Assembly (NCBI RefSeq): GCF_016031635.1
Contig: NZ_JACEGD010000013.1
Location: 1 to 64,000 of the forward strand
Origin: Bradyrhizobium diversitatis
Lineage (GTDB): Bacteria; Pseudomonadota; Alphaproteobacteria; Rhizobiales; Xanthobacteraceae
Length of the DNA stretch: 64,000 nt
Direction of reading: 5' to 3'
Shown piece after piece: positions 7,756 to 15,751 of this stretch (position 1 is the first letter of the stretch; every line of letters begins with the position of its first letter). Under the pieces are notes generated by a model. It searched no databases. It saw only the letters and a program-made list of their open reading frames with translations, and was not told where the DNA came from. The position numbers and the translations under genes were made by a program.

Positions 7756-9225
7756 ATGCGAAAAATTCCAACCAATTCCTCCGCGCCCGGCAAGACCGAG
7801 CTTCCCCTCGACCTCACAGGGCCTCACATCACGGCCGGCGCGTCCGCCGCGCACCGGCTCTATCAGGCGCTGTGCGAGACGATCGTCTCCGGCCTCGTCA
7901 AGCCCGGCGAGCTGCTGCCGCCATCGCGGACGCTGGCCAGGCAGACCGGCTTCCGGCGCAACGCCGTCGTCACCGCGTATGAGCGTCTGATCGCCGACGG
8001 CTTTGCCGACGCAACCGTTGGCTCCGGAACGTTCGTCGCCGCACGAATCCCTGCGCGGGTGGCCGAGCGGAATAAGCCGAAGGTGGTTGTCGAAACGCCC
8101 GGGCAAGGCGCGTTCGCGCTCGGCTGCACCCACATCGACGAGCGCGCGGTGCAGCGTTTTCGCGCCTTCGTCGGCCGCCGCATGCGTGCGTTCGGGGCCG
8201 AGCACCTGCATTATGGCGATCCCCGCGGCAGCCGCGAGCTCCGCGCGGCGATTGCCGATCATCTGCTGTCGGCCCGCGGCCTGCGCTGCGATCCCGATCA
8301 GATCATGCTGACGTCGGGCACGCTGCACGCACTGCGCATCGTGCTGAGCGCGATCCTGAGGCCCAACGACCAGGTGTGGTGCGAGGACCCCGGCTATCCG
8401 GCCGCGCGAAAAACCATCGCGCATTGCGGCTATCGCGCGGCACCCGTCCCCGTCGACGAGCACGGGATGCGTGTCGCCAACGGCCGTATCGCGGCGCCGT
8501 CCGCGCGCGCAGCCTACGTCACACCGTCGCATCAATTTCCACTCGGCGTGCAGATGTCGATGCCGCGGCGGCTCGAGCTTCTGGATTGGGCAAGGCAGGC
8601 CGGCGCCTTCGTGCTCGAGGACGATTACGACAGCGAGTTCCGCTATGACGGCGCACCGCTGATGTCGCTCGCCGGCATCGATCGCCTCCAGCGCGTGATC
8701 TACCTGGGCACGTTTGCCAAGACGCTGTTTCCGGGCCTGCGCATCGGCTATTGCGCCCTGCCCGAACGCCTGATCGCGGACGTGGCGGCAGCTCGCGCGG
8801 CGCTCGATCGCTTTCCCGGCACGCTGATGGAAGGCGCGGTGGCCGACATGCTCAATTCCGGCGCCTTCGCCGCGAACCTGAAGCGCGTGCGAAAACTCTA
8901 TCGCGAGGCGCGTGATGCGCTGGCCGAGACGCTGGAGGCCAAGTCCGACGGCGTTTTATCCGTGCCGGTGCCGTCCCACGGACTTCATCTTGTCGCCCGG
9001 TTCGATCCTTCGGTCGACCTGTCGGTGGCAGCGCAAGCCAAACGAGCCGCCGGCGCCGAGGGCTGGCTATTGGCCGACACCTATTCGCGTGCGCGTCCGC
9101 TGCCCGGATTCGTGCTGGGATTTTCGGGGCACGCAGTTCCGCAACTCGTGGCGGCCGCCGACCGGCTCGCGCGGGAATCGCGCTCGGCCTTGCGCGCCAA
9201 GAGTAGATCTGGCCGGCGGGCCTAA
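7756..9225 (+). CDS. MocR-family transcriptional regulator (GntR HTH fused to type I aminotransferase fold)
   Basis: A 489-residue fusion. Residues about 25-95 form a GntR winged helix (LYQALCETIVSGLVKPGELLPPSRTLA, then RNAVVTAYERLIADGF). Residues about 130-485 are an aminotransferase-like domain, with HYGDPRGSRELR, VEDPGYP-like CEDPGYPAARK, LEDDYDSEFRY and the PLP-anchoring Lys in GTFAKTLFPGLRIGY (Lys 322). Such proteins use PLP or an adduct as effector and control a neighbouring gene. The likely target is the divergent PNPOx-like gene. ATG 7756 is the best start although no clear ribosome-binding site is present; a TTG at 7732 is possible. Confidence 0.9.
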   Translation: MRKIPTNSSAPGKTELPLDLTGPHITAGASAAHRLYQALCETIVSGLVKPGELLPPSRTLARQTGFRRNAVVTAYERLIADGFADATVGSGTFVAARIPARVAERNKPKVVVETPGQGAFALGCTHIDERAVQRFRAFVGRRMRAFGAEHLHYGDPRGSRELRAAIADHLLSARGLRCDPDQIMLTSGTLHALRIVLSAILRPNDQVWCEDPGYPAARKTIAHCGYRAAPVPVDEHGMRVANGRIAAPSARAAYVTPSHQFPLGVQMSMPRRLELLDWARQAGAFVLEDDYDSEFRYDGAPLMSLAGIDRLQRVIYLGTFAKTLFPGLRIGYCALPERLIADVAAARAALDRFPGTLMEGAVADMLNSGAFAANLKRVRKLYREARDALAETLEAKSDGVLSVPVPSHGLHLVARFDPSVDLSVAAQAKRAAGAEGWLLADTYSRARPLPGFVLGFSGHAVPQLVAAADRLARESRSALRAKSRSGRRA

Positions 9226-9292
9226 CCAGGCTTCACTGTCAGAATCGCTTACCGGCCCCTACATTGCAGCTTCAATTCCGGGAGCTTCCGTC

Positions 9293-9538
9293 ATGTCATT
9301 TCTTCGCACCGCCTGCTGTTCGCTCCTGATCGCCACCGCGCTTGCCTCGACAGCGGGTGCTGGCAGCGTCGGACGCGAGCAGGACATCGTCGATCTGAAG
9401 CTCGGTCAGCGTGTGCTCGTGGATGACGGAACCTGCCCCGCCGGTCAGGTCAAGGAGGTGCGCGGCGCCAAGATGACGGACAAGGGTGTCTCGCGCACGA
9501 GCTCCTGCGTGCCGCGGCACGGGCCGAAATCGAGATGA
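9293..9538 (+). CDS. Small exported protein, function unknown
   Basis: An 81-residue protein with a typical signal peptide (SFLRTACCSLLIATALAS then TAGAGS) and a short mature part of about 55 residues that includes LKLGQRVLVDDGTCPAGQVKEV and two Cys. A GGGAG site precedes the ATG by about 9 bases. The mature domain resembles small secreted proteins that I associate with Bradyrhizobium (possibly the family called DUF6719), but the family name is from memory and unchecked. Its stop lies 12 bases before the stop of the opposing next gene. Confidence 0.65.
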   Translation: MSFLRTACCSLLIATALASTAGAGSVGREQDIVDLKLGQRVLVDDGTCPAGQVKEVRGAKMTDKGVSRTSSCVPRHGPKSR

Positions 9539-9550
9539 TCAGCTGAGAAG

Positions 9551-9913
9551 CTACTTCGCCGGATCGAACATGCACTGCAAGGTCGGCTTGGCGATCTTGG
9601 TGAAGGTCGGGCCGATCTCACCCTGCTTGGAAACAGGTACCCAATCGGTCTCGATCGTCGGCACGCCGGTCTCTGTGATGCCGCGCAGCAGCGCCTCGCG
9701 CAGATCGCGGTCCTCAACGGCAGCGGCGGCATGGTCGTGGAGGCAGCTGCAAACCGCTTCCGGATGCTCCCAGCGCCCGAGCATGCGCGGCGCGCACTGG
9801 CGCACGAATTCGCTGCGTGGATCGGGTAGCCGGGAGGGTGTGCGAACCTGCGCCTGAACGGAACCGACCGTCAGAAGGGACACGAACGCCGCGGCGCAGA
9901 GACGAAGCAACAT
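9551..9913 (-). CDS. Exported protein of unknown function
   Basis: 120 residues with a clear signal peptide (LLRLCAAAFVSLLTVGSVQA-Q, cleavage about residue 22). The mature part has four Cys (RQCAPRM, VCSCLHDH and LQCMF), which suggests disulfides in the periplasm. No family was recognised. It reads toward the preceding small exported gene and is followed upstream by another tiny exported gene on the same strand, 32 bases away, perhaps as one unit. Confidence 0.7.
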   Translation of the reverse strand: MLLRLCAAAFVSLLTVGSVQAQVRTPSRLPDPRSEFVRQCAPRMLGRWEHPEAVCSCLHDHAAAAVEDRDLREALLRGITETGVPTIETDWVPVSKQGEIGPTFTKIAKPTLQCMFDPAK

Positions 9914-9945
9914 GATGGCCTTGCCGGCTGTTGTCTTGTGTGCGG

Positions 9946-10110
9946 TCAGAAGCGCGCGGCGACCACGATCGGCTGCGCTGGCGTGATGGTGACGGGCGAG
10001 CCGCTGTACTGGAAGGTCCCGACACCGGGGAGATTACCGTCAGGCGCCCCCGCGAACGAGGAGCCGGCGAGCACGAAACCGAAAGCAAGGATGAAGCTGA
10101 GGGCGCGCAT
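9946..10110 (-). CDS. Tiny exported protein (54 residues), function unknown
   Basis: An ATG-to-TGA frame starting RALSFILAFGFVLAGSSFAG, a good signal peptide with an AxA-like cleavage region, followed by about 32 residues (DGNLPGVGTFQYSGSPVTIT...) rich in Gly, Ser and Pro. Codon use is like that of neighbouring genes. It precedes the 120-residue exported gene by 32 bases on the same strand. The ribosome-binding site is weak (GGGA about 10 bases upstream). I recognise no family. Confidence 0.5.
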   Translation of the reverse strand: MRALSFILAFGFVLAGSSFAGAPDGNLPGVGTFQYSGSPVTITPAQPIVVAARF

Positions 10111-10532
10111 GATCTTTTATCCCAATTCGGTAGCCGGCGGTGCGCCGTCGTCGTTGTGACGCTGATAACCATGGGCGGTTTCGCGCGTGATGCGCGAAAA
10201 GCTGAAAATGGTTTCGTCGCCGTGAGAATTGTTTCGTCCCGTCCGTGACGACGAAACAATTTTCGGAAAATGCCAGTCATTTCAGAGAGGTCAGGCTGCA
10301 GCTCAAAGTGGCCCGGCAAGTTCCGGCTCCAGCGCGGAAACGCCCCCTGCAGCGCGCGCCGTCATGCTCCCGCCTCAAGCGCTTCATACGCATTTTACGT
10401 TTTTCTGCTGAACAGGGCAGTAAACGAGGGCCGGGTCGATCCTATTGAACCGGGCGCGGTTCGGCCGCGACCCAAGCCATCGAAACCGAGACGCCCGATT
10501 CATCGGGCGCGTTCACGTGAGGAATGGCCGCC
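10111..10532. other. Intergenic stretch with a long hairpin
   Basis: No convincing gene in about 420 bases. The notable item is a perfect 12-bp inverted repeat, AATTGTTTCGTC (10227-10238) and GACGAAACAATT (10250-10261), with an 11-base loop and a further GTTTCGTC at 10211-10218. It is not followed by a T-run, so a terminator role is doubtful. Confidence 0.5.
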
Positions 10533-10718
10533 ATGATGACGGGAAATCGCGCAACGCCGCGCGATGCGGATCCACCGAGGGATCGCGGAGATGAACCACC
10601 CGTTCGCGGCAGCGTCGGCGAAATGGCGCTGCAATCGAGCCGCGGCTTCGAGGCTGTACCGCAGATGTTCGTGCGGCTGACCGGTTCGCATCTCGCGAAA
10701 CCGGGCGATCGTCTTTGA
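10533..10718 (+). CDS. Possible small hypothetical protein
   Basis: A 61-residue frame starting at an ATG with GAGGA about 9 bases upstream; the second and third codon positions show the G/C bias of real genes here, and the C-terminal half (GFEAVPQMFVRLTGSHLAKP) looks protein-like. There is no recognisable domain and the opposite strand is also open, so this is a weak call. Confidence 0.25.
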   Translation: MMTGNRATPRDADPPRDRGDEPPVRGSVGEMALQSSRGFEAVPQMFVRLTGSHLAKPGDRL

Positions 10719-10755
10719 GCGAACCCTAGCACGTCACTGAGTGAACGCTAGGGCG

Positions 10756-11304
10756 TCACTGAGTGAAGAACTCGCCGCACTTCTGGACGTTCGCGTCCGC
10801 CGGTCCCCACGGCATGATCGGCACGGTCGAGGTCGAGTTCTTCGGCGACCCCTCGATCAGCTTGTCCGAATAGACCATGTAGACCAGCACGTTGCGCTTG
10901 GCGTCGCAGCCGCGCACGATCTGCATCTTCTTGAAGAACAGCGAGCGCCGCTGGCGGAACATGTCGTCGCCCTGCTCCATCTTGTTCTTGAACCTGATCG
11001 GTGCGACCTGGCGGCAGGCGAGCGAGATGTCCGAGACCTCCTCGGCAAGGCCCAGCCACCCCTTGAAGCCCCCCTTCTCCGGCACCGTGAAATGACAGGC
11101 GACGCCCTCGACTTCCGGATCGTCGAGACCATAGGTCGCGAGCTTGTCGTTCGGGCTCATCCATTTGAACACGGTCGAGCGGCGGAAGATCAGATCGGGC
11201 TCGTCGGCGGCGGATGCCGACGCCATTGGCGCAGTTAGAGCCAGGAGGAATAAAGCGAGGCCTTTCAAGCGGATGCCCGAAAGACCGGGGAAACGAGATG
11301 ACAT
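10756..11304 (-). CDS. creA: CreA family protein
   Basis: A 182-residue exported protein of the CreA family (conserved, function still poorly known, found beside creBCD in enterobacteria). Signal peptide: about residues 1-35 (GIRLKGLALFLLALTAPMASA). Family features: IFRRSTVFKWMSPNDKL, VEGVACHFTVPEKGG, ARISL-like SDISLACRQVAPI, and the basic RQRRSLFFKKMQIVRGCD followed by VYMVYSDKLIEGSPKNSTS. ATG 11304 is chosen for a GGAG site 6 bases upstream. A 22-bp sequence overlapping its last codons is repeated just downstream at 10728-10747. Confidence 0.85.
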   Translation of the reverse strand: MSSRFPGLSGIRLKGLALFLLALTAPMASASAADEPDLIFRRSTVFKWMSPNDKLATYGLDDPEVEGVACHFTVPEKGGFKGWLGLAEEVSDISLACRQVAPIRFKNKMEQGDDMFRQRRSLFFKKMQIVRGCDAKRNVLVYMVYSDKLIEGSPKNSTSTVPIMPWGPADANVQKCGEFFTQ

Positions 11305-11501
11305 GAAGTTCTCCGGTAACAAGTCTCCGCAATGTAGGAACGCGAAGGCCCGACAGGAAGACGACAGCCAGCCCGGCGCGGCCGCCGTTTACTGCTCCGT
11401 GAGGCTTTTCTGCTACGGCTTGGACAAAAGTAGCTGATCGCAGAACCACCCTGCTGGTGAACGCGTATCCTCCTGGCGAGACTAACGTCTGATTTGGAAT
11501 T

Positions 11502-13049
11502 GTGGATTCGAGGATGAATAGCGTGAATGGGTCGGGTTCTTCCGCCAAGTCGGTGCGGCTGTGGCAGGTCGCCGTTTTGACCGCGGCGGGTGTGATCGGC
11601 ACGACCAGCCACGCAGACGCGGCGTTCTACTATTGGACGGATTATTCCGACGGCTCCTATTACGCCCGGCAGCGTCCCGAGCCACTGCGCCAGAGGCCGC
11701 AGAAGAGCCGCACGGTCGGCAAGAAAGAAGTCGTCGAGAAGGAAGCCGGCACCAAGCCACAAGGACCGCTCGTCATCGTCGTATCGATCGACCGGCAGAA
11801 GGTGACGGTCTACGACAGCAAAGGCGCGTTCGCGGAATCCCCGGTGTCGACCGGCATGAAGGGTCATTCGACGCCGATGGGTGTGTTCAGCGTCATCCAG
11901 AAGCACAAATTCCACCGCTCCAACATCTATAGCGGCGCGCCGATGCCGTACATGCAGCGGATCACCTGGTCCGGCGTCGCCATGCATGCCGGCGTGTTGC
12001 CGGGTTACCCGGCCTCGCACGGCTGCATCCGCATGCCGATGTCGTTCGCGGTAAAGATGTGGAACTGGACCAGGATGGGCGCGCGCGTCATCGTCGCGCC
12101 CGGCGAGATGACGCCGCACAGCTTCTCGCATCCCCTGCTCGCCTCCGTGCGCGTGCCGCCGCAGCCCGCGGCGAGCCTCGCGCCGCAGACGACTGTCGGC
12201 GAGAAGGGCGACAAGGGCGCCGCCGGAGCCAATCCCGTGGAGACGAAGACTGCAAGCGCCGACAGCATGCTCGAGCTGCGCGCGTCGGTCGGCCACGCCG
12301 TGATGTCGGATGTGACCACAGGCAGAGCGCCCGCACGCCAGGAAGCCGTCGCACCGGCCGATAAGGCCAAGACGGCCGAGGCATCCGGTACGATCAAGCC
12401 AGGTCACGACGACAAACCCGCCGATAAGGTCGAGGCGGTCAAAGCCGAACCGGTCAAGACGGAGGCGGTGGACTCCGCGAAGACGCCCAATGCGCCGGCC
12501 ACGGCGCCGACAATGACTGCTTCGCCCGACGCAAGGAAGGACGAGACCCGCGTTGCCGACCCGGCGCCAGTTGCAAAACCGGAAATGCCCAAGCGGGCCG
12601 GCCAGATTGCCGTCTTCATCAGCCGCAAGGATTCCAGGCTCTATGTGCGGCAGAATTTTGCGCCGCTGTTCGAGGTCCCCGTCACGATCGCCGCGAGCGA
12701 CCGGCCGCTCGGCACGCATGTCTTCACCGCCGAAGTCGACAAGGCCGATGCCAATTCGCTGCGTTGGTCGGTGGTGTCGCTGCCCGTCTCCGCCCGTTCC
12801 GCGGCACGCGCGGACGACAGCCGCCTCGCGCGCGGCCAGCGTGGCGCCGCAGTGATCCCCGTCGCCGCCAGGCCCGTGGTCACGCCGGACAGCCCAGCCG
12901 AGGCCCTCGACCGCATCTCGATCCCCGCGGAGACCATGGCGAGGATCAACGAGATGCTGACATCAGGCGGCTCGATCATCGTCTCCGACCAGGGAATCAA
13001 CCAGGGCGAGACCGGCGAAGGCACCGATTTCATCGTCCGCCTGTACTAG
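11502..13049 (+). CDS. L,D-transpeptidase (YkuD) with second, Cys-less YkuD-like domain
   Basis: A 515-residue exported protein. An N-terminal hydrophobic segment (VRLWQVAVLTAAGVIG) acts as signal or anchor. Residues about 89-200 are a YkuD L,D-transpeptidase domain with VSIDRQKVTVYDSKG at the start, a His in GVAMHAG (about 162) and the active-site SHGCIRMP (Cys about 175). A Lys/Ala/Pro-rich linker of roughly 170 residues follows. Residues about 365-515 resemble a second YkuD domain (QIAVFISRKDSRLYVRQNF, FEVPVTIAASDRPLGTHVF) but lack SHGC; the matching place reads TSGGSIIVSDQG. It probably crosslinks or anchors peptidoglycan. Start is ambiguous between GTG 11502 and ATG 11514. Confidence 0.85.
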   Translation: MDSRMNSVNGSGSSAKSVRLWQVAVLTAAGVIGTTSHADAAFYYWTDYSDGSYYARQRPEPLRQRPQKSRTVGKKEVVEKEAGTKPQGPLVIVVSIDRQKVTVYDSKGAFAESPVSTGMKGHSTPMGVFSVIQKHKFHRSNIYSGAPMPYMQRITWSGVAMHAGVLPGYPASHGCIRMPMSFAVKMWNWTRMGARVIVAPGEMTPHSFSHPLLASVRVPPQPAASLAPQTTVGEKGDKGAAGANPVETKTASADSMLELRASVGHAVMSDVTTGRAPARQEAVAPADKAKTAEASGTIKPGHDDKPADKVEAVKAEPVKTEAVDSAKTPNAPATAPTMTASPDARKDETRVADPAPVAKPEMPKRAGQIAVFISRKDSRLYVRQNFAPLFEVPVTIAASDRPLGTHVFTAEVDKADANSLRWSVVSLPVSARSAARADDSRLARGQRGAAVIPVAARPVVTPDSPAEALDRISIPAETMARINEMLTSGGSIIVSDQGINQGETGEGTDFIVRLY

Positions 13050-13138
13050 GCTTCGTCGCTCCTGATAACGCGGTGTTGAGCAGTCCGGTCGTGCCGGCGG
13101 GGTAACATGCTGCCCGGATCATTTCGGGGGACGCCCTC

Positions 13139-13708
13139 ATGATGAATCGCAGGGCCATGCTCGTCGCAACGGTTGCAGGCGCGATCGCGCCGGCAGCACG
13201 CGCTTTCGCCGATGGCGGCATGAGCCGGATCTCGGCCTACGCCTTCTCCTTCCCCGCATTGTCTGGCGACGACATCCGCCTCGCCGCGTTCACCGGCAAA
13301 CCGCTGCTGGTGGTGAACACCGCCTCGCTCTGTGGCTACACGCCGCAATATGCCGGCCTGCAGGAGCTATGGAACGAATTCCGCCCCCGCGGGCTCACCG
13401 TGATCGGCGTACCGTCCAACGACTTCGGGGGCCAGGAGCCGGGAGGCGCCAGTGAGATCACGGACACCGCGCACCACCAATATGGTGTTACCTTCCCGGT
13501 TACGGCCAAGGCCGGGGTGATCGGAGCGAAAGCGCATCCATTCTACAAATGGGCCGCCGAGGCGCGACCGAAGGAAGTTCCAAGGTGGAACTTCCACAAA
13601 TACCTGATCGGCCGCGACGGCTATGTCGCCGACGTCTTTGCGTCCGCGGTCGAACCGGCCGACACGCGAATCAAAACGGCCATTGCGAGGGCGCTGGCCG
13701 ACAGTTGA
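13139..13708 (+). CDS. Glutathione peroxidase family protein, exported
   Basis: 189 residues with a signal-like N-terminus (MLVATVAGAIAPAARAFA). The catalytic tetrad of cysteine-type GPx is visible: Cys 65 in NTASLCGYTPQY, Gln 99 in NDFGGQEPG, and Trp 150/Asn 151 in PRWNFHKYL. The usual resolving Cys of thioredoxin-dependent GPx is not seen between these blocks (THHQYGVTFPV-like region), so either another thiol serves or the mechanism is one-Cys. Export of a GPx is unusual and suggests peroxide defence in the envelope. The start is a tandem ATGATG; the second could also be used. Confidence 0.88.
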   Translation: MMNRRAMLVATVAGAIAPAARAFADGGMSRISAYAFSFPALSGDDIRLAAFTGKPLLVVNTASLCGYTPQYAGLQELWNEFRPRGLTVIGVPSNDFGGQEPGGASEITDTAHHQYGVTFPVTAKAGVIGAKAHPFYKWAAEARPKEVPRWNFHKYLIGRDGYVADVFASAVEPADTRIKTAIARALADS

Positions 13709-13870
13709 CGCAAGCGCCGCATCCGGCTGGGCACAATTGTGGCCGGGCGTCAAACAGCCGTTGCAATGGCGATGGCCCACCATCTAGGCTAGGATCGTTT
13801 GGGCAGGATGGGTTTTGCCGCAGGCGAAAAGCCGCGGCGGGACAACGGGGCCAATCTCGAGGACAACACC

Positions 13871-14899
13871 ATGCGTGTGGCGGCAGGACTGATTCTGGCA
13901 GGCGCGATGTCGGTTGCGATGACCGGCGCAGCATGGTCGCAGACACCGGCCGCGAAGCCGGCAGCCGCGACGCAAGTCGCACCGGCGGCGACGCCGGTCG
14001 CGTCGGCACCCGCGACGGCTCCGGCCGCCGCCGCTCCCGCGACAGGCGCCGCGCCAGCAGGGTTCGTCAATCCGCCCCCGCCCAAGCAGCCGCCGCAGCC
14101 GGCGCGCGCGGCCTGCAACACGCCGGGCGCGCTCGGCGTCGCCCGCACCGTCGAGATCGATACCACGGGCGGTCCCGGCTTCGGCTTCGAGCATTTCAAG
14201 GAGCTCGACTTCCTGCGCGACAAGGAGGTGGTGCTGACCTTCGACGACGGCCCCTGGCCGCGCAACACGCCCGCGGTGCTGAAGGCGCTCGCCGACGAGT
14301 GCACCACCGGCATCTTCTTCTCCATCGGCAAGCACGCGACCTACGAGCCGGAGATCCTGAAGCAGGTCTACGCGGCCGGCCATACGGTCGGCGCTCACAC
14401 CTGGTCGCACGCCAACCTCAACAACAAGAAGCTCACCGAAGCGCAGCGCAAGGAAGAGATCGAGAAGGGCTTCAGCGCCGTGAGATGGGCGCTCGGCGGC
14501 ATCTCGCCCTCGCCGTTCTTCCGCTTCCCGGCGCTCCAGCATCCGCCGGAGATGGTTACCTATCTCGGCAACCGCAATGTCGCGATCTTCTCCTGCGACA
14601 TTGACTCGTTCGACTTCAAGGCCTCCAAGCCCGAGAAGGTGGTCGAGACCGTGATGAAGAAGCTCGATACCAAGGGCAAGGGCATCATCCTGATGCACGA
14701 CTTCCAGAAGCACACCGCGGAAGCCCTGCCCGAGCTGCTCAAGCGGCTGAAGGCCGGCGGGTACAAGGTGGTGGCGATGCGCGCCAAGTTCCCGGCATCG
14801 ACGCTGCCGGAATACGACCAGGAGTTGCTCAAGGACGCCAAGCTGCCGACGGTGAGCCAGCGCCCGGTCAATTCCGTGGTGACGACCGTTTCCGAATAG
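13871..14899 (+). CDS. Polysaccharide deacetylase (NodB homology domain), exported
   Basis: 342 residues. A signal peptide (about 1-23) is followed by an Ala/Pro/Thr-rich linker to about residue 85, then a carbohydrate esterase 4 domain: motif 1 TFDDGP (123-128, catalytic base and metal Asp) and motif 2 HTWSH (176-180, metal His pair), with FFRFPAL and SCDIDSFDF as later motifs. The enzyme would remove acetyl groups from an envelope or cell-wall glycan. The ATG at 13871 has GAGG 8 bases upstream. The next gene starts 7 bases after its stop, so the two are likely co-transcribed. Confidence 0.9.
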   Translation: MRVAAGLILAGAMSVAMTGAAWSQTPAAKPAAATQVAPAATPVASAPATAPAAAAPATGAAPAGFVNPPPPKQPPQPARAACNTPGALGVARTVEIDTTGGPGFGFEHFKELDFLRDKEVVLTFDDGPWPRNTPAVLKALADECTTGIFFSIGKHATYEPEILKQVYAAGHTVGAHTWSHANLNNKKLTEAQRKEEIEKGFSAVRWALGGISPSPFFRFPALQHPPEMVTYLGNRNVAIFSCDIDSFDFKASKPEKVVETVMKKLDTKGKGIILMHDFQKHTAEALPELLKRLKAGGYKVVAMRAKFPASTLPEYDQELLKDAKLPTVSQRPVNSVVTTVSE

Positions 14900-14906
14900 A
14901 AGGCCG

Positions 14907-15458
14907 TTGTCTTTCCGTATCGAAGGCTACGTCATCGTCTCGGCGGACGGCATGCTTGCCGACGCCGATCGCGTCATGCCCGACAGCCTGAAGTTCGAAG
15001 CCGACAAGCTGTTCTTCGAGCAGGCGCTCGATCGCGCCGCGCTGATCGTGCATGGCCGGCACTCGCACGAGCAGCAGCCGAATTCGCCGAAGCGCAAGCG
15101 GCTGATCCTGACCCGCAAGATCAGGGACCTCATCGTCGACCCGGAGATGCCGAACGCGACGCTGTGGAATCCTGAGCATGCGAGCTTCGATGAGGCCTGC
15201 GCCTTCGCGGACGTCTCCTCCGGCATGATCGCCATCATCGGCGGTCCGCTCGTGTTCGACCTGTTCATGGACCGCTACGACACGTTCTGGCTGTCGGAAG
15301 CCCCGCATGTGCGGCTGCCCGGCGGCGAAGGCTGTTTCGGCGGCGTGCCCCAGCGGACGCCTCACGAGGTGCTGGCTGCGCACGGAATGAAGCCGGGTGC
15401 GCCGTATCTCCTCGACGCGGCGCATGAGGTGACCGTGACCCCGTGGCGGCCGGGTTAA
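14907..15458 (+). CDS. Dihydrofolate reductase-like (RibD_C fold) protein
   Basis: 183 residues of the RibD-C/DHFR-like reductase fold: an N-terminal YVIVSADGMLADADRVMP strand, AALIVHGRHSHE (the NADPH-binding G-R-x-T-like turn), and IAIIGGPLVFDLFMDRYDTFWLSEA (the late G-G glycine motif of the cofactor site). The start is a TTG with AAGG only a few bases upstream, 7 bases after the deacetylase stop. The substrate is unknown; it is shorter than a typical RibD reductase domain. Confidence 0.75.
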   Translation: MSFRIEGYVIVSADGMLADADRVMPDSLKFEADKLFFEQALDRAALIVHGRHSHEQQPNSPKRKRLILTRKIRDLIVDPEMPNATLWNPEHASFDEACAFADVSSGMIAIIGGPLVFDLFMDRYDTFWLSEAPHVRLPGGEGCFGGVPQRTPHEVLAAHGMKPGAPYLLDAAHEVTVTPWRPG

Positions 15459-15751
15459 CCTCTCGACAGCGGCGACGCGGCCCGGCTCCAACTCAAAACT
15501 GGAAAAACAACCCCATGCACAGTACCGGCAACAGAATACCATTTGGTATCTGCTGATTTCGTGAGCTAAAATTGGTCCCGCCGCCGGCCAGCGCAAAGCC
15601 GGCTAGCATTTTGCCGAGGCCTGATAATCGGCCCCGACGGCGGTCGTGGCGCTATAGCCAACGTCCCAGGCGCGGCGTCAATACGAGCCGACGACTGAGA
15701 CACACCGCATCAATAGACTGAGACAAAAGAGCAAGACTGACCGCGGCCACA
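15459..15751. other. Intergenic region with repeat copy and small palindrome
   Basis: No gene seen. It holds a block CAAAACTGGAAAAACAAC followed by CCCATGCACAGTACCGG (about 15494-15527) that matches a block at 61803-61838, and a symmetric ATACCA-TT-TGGTAT (15536-15549). The rest is probably the promoter of the AraC-type gene. Confidence 0.5.
15491..15527 (+). repeat. Short interspersed repeat (CCCCATGCAC type), copy 1
   Basis: Shares TCAAAACnnnGAAAAnCAnC and CCCCATGCAC-GTAC-like sequence with 61803-61838 in the same orientation. Both copies follow the 3' end of a plus-strand gene. Confidence 0.6.

Noticed and set aside
10442..10732. A 96-codon minus-strand frame in the gap before creA
   Set aside because: No ribosome-binding site or domain, and the plus strand reading is slightly better supported; neither is strong.
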